Source of the DNA: Cinnamomum chago
Lineage: Eukaryota; Streptophyta; Magnoliopsida; Laurales; Lauraceae
DNA length: 64,000 bases
Direction of reading: 5' to 3'
Assembly (NCBI GenBank): GCA_038049695.1
Contig: CP142451.1
Coordinates: forward strand, 33,588,001 to 33,652,000
Every line of letters begins with the position of its first letter. Within the stretch, counting starts at the first letter, position 1. Shown here piece by piece: positions 57,099 to 64,000 of the stretch. The notes beneath the pieces were generated by a model, which saw nothing but the letters and a program-made list of their open reading frames with translations, had not been told where the DNA came from and did not search any database. Both the position numbers and the translations under genes were made by a program.

Positions 57099-58544
57099 AT
57101 AGTTTCTTTAAAGCAAACTAAAATGGGAGGTTTATAAAATAATATATAGAGAGTTTTACCGGGGAAAAGCCCTTGGATGACCCTTGCATAAAAACAAGGA
57201 CCTCATAATTTCAACTGCACAGAAAAAGGTCTTCCCTCCAATTTTAACTTTTTCTGAATTTTTGCCTTTTTGTTTGACTGAGCGACGATATCATCCAACC
57301 CACCACCCTCAAGAGGTACAAATGAAATCTAGAAAATTTCTACGACCAGCAGGATGATGCGGGATCTAACCAGCCCATGACGAAGGGCACAGTCCTGTTT
57401 TTTCCATTGTCCTCCGTCCCACAGTAGAGCATCTTCACTTGAAATGCAGTTTCCAAAATTATATTATACTGTAAGGGTTCCCACTTTTAATAAAATTCTT
57501 ACAGCATAAAAAGAAACTAGAGGTGTGGAGCTAGGTTTGCATGTTTCATGGAGATTTCTGTTAACCTCATGCGATAGATTGGTTAATTTCCTCGTATATT
57601 TACAGGAGGCCAAAATCATCTACGTTGTTCTGAAAGGGTCATGAAGTAAATATTTCACAGATCTTAAGAATGATGTCAAGTTTATCATTTTTTTTTCTAT
57701 ATTTTCGGAGAGGTAATGGCAGTGGGGACCAAGGATTTTCATTTGAGGGGTGCGAATCTTAATAAGTAGTTTGGTTTTAGGGGTAAACCAGAGATTTTCA
57801 TGTGGATTTGAGGGGTGGTTTTTTGAAACGCCCATTAGTTTAATGGGTGCGGCTTGTTCCTGGGTTCGGGCGTGATTGTTCCTCGGTTCACCCCTGGATA
57901 ATGGTAAAATTATATTTAGATTAACATCCTAATAAGTTCACAAAGTAAATATTTCACAGATCTAAAGCATAATTTTCAATTTAACATTCTGTTTCTTTTT
58001 TTCTATTTTCTGTTTTCTTGAAACCAACTTGCTGTAGCGCAGTTGGCCAGCCCGCCCAGGTGAAGGCGCAGGAACAGGTCGTGCAGACAAAGGATTTTGA
58101 GGTCCTATTTTCCAAACCTCAAATTATACATAAGGAATTAGTTTGTGCATGCCAAAAGCGGGTCAAAGACCTGGGCCATTGTCCATTTAAGGGCCAATGG
58201 GATACCCTGGGTTAATAAATAAATAAAACAAAAAAACGTGCTGTTTTCTTAATGCCTAGATGGAATCTTGATGCCTAGATGGAACGTGTCCACCACGAAT
58301 GTGAATTGTCTCATAGTTTTCTTGTTTTTTTCTCAGGAGTTTTGGGATACAATGAGGATTTTGGAAACAGATACCTAGCTCATTCTCAATGTTCGAATGC
58401 CCAAATGCACTTGGAAAGCAACACACTTCAAATTGTGGGTGGAGGGATGGAGTGGAGAAGATGGAAAAAGAAGAGGAAGAACAAGGCCCTGGATTTGGAC
58501 TGCCGGATCAACTAACAATAGCCAAGAAGAATGGAGGTTACATG
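57099..58544. other. intergenic, no gene seen
   Basis: No coding sequence recognised. Near 58.03 kb TAGCGCAGTTGGCCA resembles a pol III A box, but no B box follows. Confidence 0.5.
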
Positions 58545-58552
58545 TTCCCATT

Positions 58553-59093
58553 TAGGGTTGCAAACGGACGGTTCCAGATCGGAACCATAGTGGACTCAAA
58601 CCAATTTTTAAATAACGATTCCGGTTTCAGAATTGATTTTGACTCGGAATCTGTTTTGTTGGCTCCAAACCCGATTTCGATAGGAAAACCCCGACTTAGT
58701 TCCGGAACCGGGTCCACCTAGAGAGCTAGAATCTAATTCCAAAATCAATTCTAATTTCTCTTTATTCTCATTTTTTTAAAAAAAATAAGCATATCATTCA
58801 ACTTATAACAGTGCGTTAAGTCTACTACCTCCATTATCATACATAAAAATGTCAAAAAAAGTTTATTTTGAGGTACAAATTTGGAATATTAAATACTCAT
58901 ATGTTGGGTCTCAGGTCCACTGGTCGGAACCTAGATGGACCTGGAACTAGACCCGTTTATCAATCGAAACCTAAACTGGGTTCTGGATTCAGACCCGTTT
59001 ATAAATCGGAACCTATTTTAGTATCTAGACCTGATTTTTTGCAGGTTGGAACTTTAGGATAATCGAAGAATCGGATACTCGTTTGCAAACCTA
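58553..59093. mobile_element. non-autonomous hAT element (MITE)
   Basis: 541 bp. Terminal inverted repeats TAGGGTTGCAAACGGAC and TAGGTTTGCAAACGAGT. Flanking 8-bp repeats TTCCCATT (58545-58552) and TTTCCATT (59094-59101) differ at one position. TAGGG-type ends with an 8-bp duplication identify hAT. The interior is rich in CGGAACC/GGTTCC words and has no transposase. Confidence 0.9.
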
Positions 59094-59101
59094 TTTCCAT
59101 T

Positions 59102-59688
59102 GACATAAATGAGTGGATGTTGGACCCAACATGGAACAAAATTTTGTAGTCCCTCGAACTACCATACCCCACTTCATCAAAGCCAAAATCTACTCGGCTT
59201 CCGGGTAGGTTTTGGGAAATTCAAAACACACCCACCCTTTTTGCTGAGCCAACCCACATTTAAAATTTTATTCCAAGAATACTCATCTGTGAATTTCCCT
59301 AATTACTCTTGCCTTTATCTTCCTCTTCAGGCCATTTGCTTTTTCTTGAGCTTTTTTTTTTCTTCTTCTTCACTTCATCTTCCTCCTCTCTTCGGGATTT
59401 CATCTTCACTTCTTCTGCACTTCTTTCCCTTCAACAGTATATACTTCTTCTTCTACTTCCTCTCATCATCATAAAGCTTCCACTTTGGAAGAAATTGTCT
59501 CCCAACCCATCTCTCCATTTCCCCATATAAGCTATCACATTTCCAATCTTAGGCACCACATTGTGTTTTAGAGAAGTCATCTCCAATATGGACAGGCAAA
59601 TGACCATATATGAAGAGAAGGTATCCTTTTTTTTTTTGACACATGTTTTCATTTTTTCCATTCGCGTCCTGCACGGATTTATAGAACC
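59102..59688. other. intergenic, pyrimidine-rich
   Basis: No gene. The + strand is rich in CTTCTTC/TCATC words at 59.3-59.5 kb, so its open frames give Ser/Phe/Leu-rich peptides that reflect composition only. Confidence 0.55.
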
Positions 59689-59868
59689 GCGCATCACATG
59701 TAATGCTTCGACAAAATAAAACCGTGCATTAGCGTATTGCTCAACAATATTAAGCCGTGCATCAGTGTATTGCACGACTTTGTATTTCCGTGCATCAGTA
59801 TATTGCAAGGCTCTGGATTTTCGTGCATCGGTGTATTGCATAGTTCTGTATTTCTGTGCAATACAACA
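59689..59868. repeat. 33-bp minisatellite, 5-6 units
   Basis: Units begin CCGTGCATCAGTGTATTGC (or a variant) at about 59722, 59755, 59788 and 59821, spaced 33 bp, with degenerate units on both sides. Because 33 is a multiple of three, the minus strand stays open and reads an 11-residue repeat with core QYTDAR through the array. Confidence 0.85.
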
Positions 59869-60129
59869 TGGCTTGGTAAATGTTGGCCGAATAGTGTGAT
59901 GTTGGACGGTTTAGCAGGGCAGTCTAGCACTGATTTTTTTCTAGAATGTTGATTCTATAGGTGCCAATGAGTGCTAATTGGATTTTACTAACGTCTTCAC
60001 CACCGACATTATAATCGGAAGCGAGATGCCCTTATCCAATGGACACGAGATGTCGGAAAAAAACATGGCTTAGTAATTATAATTAAAATGTTAGATGCTG
60101 GTGTAGATGGTAGGAAACCGATAATTTTA

Positions 60130-61912
60130 TGTTCTTGTGAGAGAAGCGGTACTTACAGGGGTTCTTCGAAGGTCTTTGAAAAGAAAGATTCAAATAAGGC
60201 GACGTGAACGAAGAAGTCCAGTTGCCCTTTTGCTTTGAAAGGCTGCAAGTTGGCACATGATGATGATTGGATGGTAACAGTGATTTGTGGGGTGTACAAT
60301 CATCCGAATGCACATCTTGAGGGGCACTAGTATGCTGGGAGGCTTTCCGAAGAAGAATTAACTGTTTTCATTGATATGTCAAAGAGTTTAGTGAAGCCGA
60401 GGAACATTCTTCGTACATTGAAGAAGAGGGATGTGAGCAACACCAATGCAATGAAGAGTATCTACAATGCTTGTCATAAGTACAGGGGGGCAGAGATGGC
60501 CGGAAGATCATAGATGTAGCAACTCATGATGAATTTAGAGGATAACAGATACATTGAATGCAATAGATTGTGTTAGTAACTTATTTTGGGCACATCCCTC
60601 ATCCGTTGAGTTATTACGAGCATTTCCCAAGGTGTTGATAATGGATTCCTTATACAAGACAAATAGATATCAGCTGCCATTGCTTGAGATTGTTGGTGTC
60701 ACGTCTACTCAGTTGACGTTCTCGGTTGCTTTTGTGTACCTTGAATTGGAGAAGGTATGTAGAACTATACTTAGGCTTTGGAGAGGTTGAAGTCATTAAT
60801 GGATGGATGCATGTTGCCATGTTTGATTGTCACAGATAGAGAGTTGGTGCTGATGAATGCAATTAAGAATATTTTTCCGAATGCTACAAACTTGCTATGC
60901 AGGTGGCATATTTCAAAGAACAACTTGGCTAATTGTAAGAAAATTTTTTAAACCAAAGAAAGATGGGTGCATTTATTACTAGCTGGATCATGTTGATAAT
61001 ATTTCCCCACCGAAGATGACTACATCCAACTTCAAAGTGCGGTAGATAGGAATTTCTGCGGGTATCCACAGGCCCTTGATTATGTGAAGAAATCGTGGTT
61101 GATAGGGAATAAGGAACAATTTGTGGATGCATGGATAGACGTACATATGCACTTTGGGAATATCACTACGAACATGATTGAGAGCGCACATGCAAAGTTG
61201 AAAAGACATTTAGGGTCATGGGGCTGCAACTTGGATTCGTCTTGGATGACTATCCATGCCTTGCTTGAGTTGCTATTTATGGATATGAATGCTTCTTTTG
61301 AGAAGAGTTTGAACACCGTGCAACATAAGTTCAGACCGGCTCTATTTCGGGATTTGAGAGGATTTATATCAAAGAATGCTTTGGATATAGTGTTAAATGG
61401 GTCAATGAGAGCTTATTATATCGGTACAGACTCTGCTGCATGCAGATGCGTCATTCGAAGAACTCATGGATTACCATGTGCACACGAGATTGCCGAGTAT
61501 CGACTCTTACGTTGTCCCATACCCTGACATCTATACACCATTGGAGGAAACTTGATTTTGCTCCCACTGTGGTCGAGGAACCCATTGAATTGACCACCAC
61601 AGCAGAGTTCGAGTTGAACGCAAAGAGATTTTAGGATAGTGATCAACTTGGTAAAATGCAGATATTGAAAAAACTAAAAGAAGTGGCAAATCCTTCATCC
61701 ACCTATCTTCTTGAGCGGGATGTCAAGTTGAATACTCGGGGTCAATCCACATTGAAGAAGAAGAAGTCAGATACTTTTACTCGTCGAGATCCATCTGCTT
61801 TTGAGTATGCACTCCCCATCAAAGAGATTAGATGTGTAGCTGAACTTTTGGGCATGGGCGAGGATAATTGGGTTCAAGTCTTGATAGATTTGAGCAATGT
61901 ATTGCAAAGATA
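60130..61912 (+). pseudogene. decayed MULE transposase (FAR1-like) with OTU-like C-terminal remnant
   Basis: + strand fragments in correct order. The FAR1-type DNA-binding region (60.15-60.5 kb) has LAHDDDWMVTVICGVYNHPN and AGRLSEEELTVFIDMSKSLV. The MULE transposase domain (60.55-60.95 kb) has KVLIMDSLYKTNRYQLPLLE and CLIVTDRELVLMNAI, supplying the first two catalytic Asp, then LLCRWHISKNNLANCKK. The central part (61.0-61.5 kb) has TTNMIESAHAKLKRHLGSW and a SWIM-like CRCVIRRTHGLPCAHEIAEY. The tail at 61.66-61.91 kb, with ALPIKEI and VAELLGMGEDNWVQVLIDL, resembles OTU cysteine proteases fused to some plant MULEs, but the DGNC catalytic block is missing. There are several frame changes and stops, including a stop right after NAHLEGH near 60.33 kb, so it is not functional. 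Terminal inverted repeats were not found. Confidence 0.85.
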
Positions 61913-61919
61913 GCGATTG

Positions 61920-62195
61920 ACTTTGTTGATCTAATGTCAATGCGAACTTTATTTTATCATATTGTGTACTTTTAGGCTTAATGTAATGTTTTTTAGATTT
62001 TTATTACAAAATTTTGTATCACCATTGCTACTTTGATCAACATGTATACTTTAAAAATAAATTTGTAAACAACTTCATCCACTATTCATTAAAAGTACAT
62101 CCGAATATGAAATGTCATGTAAATAGTTTTCTCCACATCAAAGTTCATTCACAAAAAATAATACATAGTTCATCTTTCAACCAACAAAATACCTA
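61920..62195. other. spacer between convergent MULE and PMD remnants
   Basis: AT-rich, no gene seen. Confidence 0.5.
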
Positions 62196-62199
62196 TCAC

Positions 62200-63034
62200 A
62201 CCCATAAAATCCGACTATGGCTCATGTATGTAATCGACAAGTCTTCTAGAATCTCGAGTGTAGTCTGTAATGTACGGTAATACACGTCAGCTGGCTGTCC
62301 AGTTCACGCAATCGTGGCACGGATATGGTTCACATCTTGGTGGACCTGTATCAGCCGAACAAGATATGAAATTAGCAAATGGGTTATGCATGCATTTACC
62401 ATCAGGGGGAAATCCTCAAATTAACTAATCTCACCGTCGTGGGGATAGGGTCATCAGTGCCCTGGTGGGGGTCAAAATGTGAATGGCGATATGGGTTCTG
62501 GACCCTTACATGCGAGATCCTCCAAAACCACTAAAGGTAATCAAGAATGCCAGTAATTGGAATGCCAATAATAGCACTGACGTCATCCAATGTGATCGTC
62601 ATCTCACCAAATGGTAGTTGGAAAGTATTAGTCTCGAGCTGCTGTCTATCTACATATGCTGACACCAAAGCTCGGTTGATATAGCGGTAAGATAAGCGTG
62701 TCCTCAATGGTGCCAAGCTGGACTCATCTATAATCCCATGACGTCCAGGAATATGATTATCTTCACCCAGCTGCAGTAGATACCACGATCTCAACTTAGG
62801 TCAATGACTTATACACTTAAAAGCATTGCGATCTTGAACGTTGTAAGAAAATATATTAAAATTAGATTCTAACAATTCCAATAAGAAAAACGAATCATTA
62901 ATACATTGTCAGAATGAATGTCATACGTCCCCTCCCCATATTGACATAGCTATGTGTGTCCTAAAGCTGACAAGGACAGAGAGATCCTTTGGACCACCTG
63001 GAATAGGACTTGTCTGACTATCCTCGTCCACCAT
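62200..63034 (-). pseudogene. plant mobile domain (PMD/MAIN-like) gene, partial
   Basis: Minus strand, four pieces. Exon 1 (63034-62927) reads MVDEDSQTSPIPGGPKDLSV then SFRTHIAMSIWGGD, with donor GTATGA. After a 132-bp GT..AG intron, exon 2 (62794-62531) reads LRSWYLLQLGEDN and then the diagnostic LETNTFQLPFGEMTITLDDV and IIGIPITG, before stop at 62531. The two exons join in phase 0 to give 123 aa. Further fragments at about 62507-62435 (VQNPYRHSHFDPHQ, DDPIPTT, donor GTGAGA) and 62345-62200 (VHQDVNHIRATIA, one stop, then GQPADVYYRTLQTTLEIL) resemble the C-terminal part of the same family. Full-length MAIN-like proteins are far longer, so the middle is lost. PMD proteins occur both as silencing/development factors and as cargo in transposons; the adjacent MULE suggests the latter here. 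Confidence 0.75.
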
Positions 63035-64000
63035 TGTTAGGAATTTTGTAGATTGCAATTTGATGGATGCATTTTCATATTAGCATCATTTGATTCACAC
63101 ACACATGCATTGATTTAAGAAATCTTGAAATCTTGTTTTATTCATGCATTGCTTTTAAGATTTGTAAAAGTATTGATTTATGCATGATTTGTATTTTCAT
63201 CTTGGATGCATTTGTTTTAGAAAAGAGTTTTCAAGAAATCAAGCAAGCCTTTGTTTTAAAAGTTTTGAATCTTTTTAGGCTTTTTATGTTCATGTTTTAA
63301 AAACCATTAGAATCTTTAAAACATGTTTTTCAAGCTTGATTTAGTTGCCAAAAGGTCCCCCAAAGAAAAACCTTCAAATATGCAAAAGTTGCATTTTTTG
63401 CAAAAAGGGGGTGTCCCGGCAGTGTCACCGGTCGACCGAGATACAGGTCTCGGTCGACCGAGACAACTGCAGGCAAAATTTGCCTGGGAGCACCAACGGT
63501 CAGAAATATGACCGTTGTGTGTTCTCGGTCGACCGAGGCCTGTTTGCCGGTCGACCGAGAACTATCCGTTGGCAACTTTTTGCTATAAATATGAGTTCTT
63601 TCCCTTGCCAAATGTTGGGAATTTTGAAGCCCTCCTTGAGAGGATTTGAGGCATATCAAAAGGGAAAAGAACCAAGGGATGAAGGGGATGATTAGGAAAG
63701 CTAAAGCTTGGATTAATGAAGTTAAACCACCAAGTAGGCTCTTCCTTCCTTAATCATATGTTTTCATGCTTTTGTTTTATTTTTGGTAAATCATTTCTAG
63801 CATGTTAAACTATGTTTGTGTTGTGTCCTTAACATATTTTATGTTTTGAGTTGATTTATTGTTTTGGATACAACACCATATGATTCAATCCAAGTAGTAC
63901 TTAACTTTGGTAAATCTAAGTAGATCATGTTAATGAAAGAACCTTTGAAATCATATGTAACATGATCCATATACTTGGTTGAATCTTTGGTTGTTGTTTT
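63035..64000 (+). other. possible LTR or promoter segment cut by the window end
   Basis: Non-coding. It starts TGTTAGGAATTTTG exactly at the PMD start codon, contains a palindrome cluster (63426-63560) followed by TATAAATA at 63584-63591, and has AT-rich flanks. This layout (TG start, regulatory palindromes, TATA box about 550 bp in) would suit an LTR, but the other end and partner lie outside the window, so the call is tentative. Confidence 0.35.
63426..63560. promoter_or_regulatory. cluster of CGGTCGACCG palindromes plus a CAACGGTCA hairpin
   Basis: CGGTCGACCG occurs four times, near 63429, 63451, 63526 and 63548. The second sits inside the perfect 18-bp palindrome GTCTCGGTCGACCGAGAC (63447-63464). 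Between the second and third lies a perfect inverted repeat, CAACGGTCA and TGACCGTTG with a 6-nt spacer (63494-63517). A TATA-like box follows about 25-35 bp downstream of the cluster. Function unknown. Confidence 0.6.

Noticed and set aside
58018-58110. Possible second tRNA-derived SINE or tRNA gene
   Set aside because: TAGCGCAGTTGGCCA resembles a pol III A box, but no B box or cloverleaf follows.
59109-59530. Ser/Leu/Phe-rich open frames on the + strand
   Set aside because: They follow a CTTCTTC-rich low-complexity tract; hydrophobic-looking segments are an artefact of pyrimidine richness.
1-64000. CRISPR arrays, operons, ribosome binding sites, rho-independent terminators
   Set aside because: This is eukaryotic nuclear DNA with spliceosomal introns; the tandem repeats present lack the spacer structure of CRISPR arrays.

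Overview
This window is plant nuclear DNA, from a flowering plant with a repeat-rich genome. It contains introns with GT..AG borders, Ty1/copia and Ty3/gypsy elements primed by initiator-tRNA-Met, RTE-type LINE tails, a tRNA-derived SINE, hAT, Tourist and Mutator-like DNA transposons, and one clear plant housekeeping gene. The species cannot be fixed from sequence alone.

The central feature is a single apparently intact gene on the + strand. It encodes a UEV1/MMS2-type ubiquitin-conjugating E2 variant of 146 aa, in four coding exons at 12885-12918, 34329-34468, 36018-36143 and 55451-55591. Its 441-nt coding sequence is spread over 42.7 kb because intron 1 (21.4 kb) and intron 3 (19.3 kb) have filled with transposons. 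All junctions are in phase and all splice sites canonical. The protein should partner UBC13 to make Lys63-linked ubiquitin chains.

Upstream (1-12.4 kb): two exon fragments of a TMCO4/DUF726-like gene on opposite strands, so rearranged; a ~192-bp tandem repeat; a broken Ty3/gypsy element (- strand) with one ~3-kb LTR; and a ~110-bp tandem repeat whose units can fold into hairpins. A promoter with two G-boxes and a hairpin precedes UEV1.

Intron 1: a LINE fragment with a 12-bp target duplication, a copia element with nearly identical LTRs (20005-25365), a decayed hAT transposase (27.2-29.8 kb), and two copies of an unnamed ~1.65-kb repeat in inverted orientation 12 kb apart. The second copy is bounded by 130-bp direct repeats. 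Intron 2 holds a LINE end and a solo LTR. Intron 3 holds two nested stacks. The first is an old copia with TA..TA LTR ends (36711-48371) that hosts a hAT element and another copia. The second is a gag-only gypsy-like element (49627-54250) that hosts a non-autonomous LTR element carrying copia gag/protease sequence in reverse, which in turn hosts a Tourist MITE.

Downstream (55.6-64 kb): a SINE, a hAT MITE, a 33-bp minisatellite, a decayed MULE transposase with an OTU-like tail, convergent with a partial plant-mobile-domain (PMD/MAIN-like) gene, and a final segment with a cluster of SalI-type palindromes ahead of a TATA-like box, possibly part of an LTR cut by the window edge.
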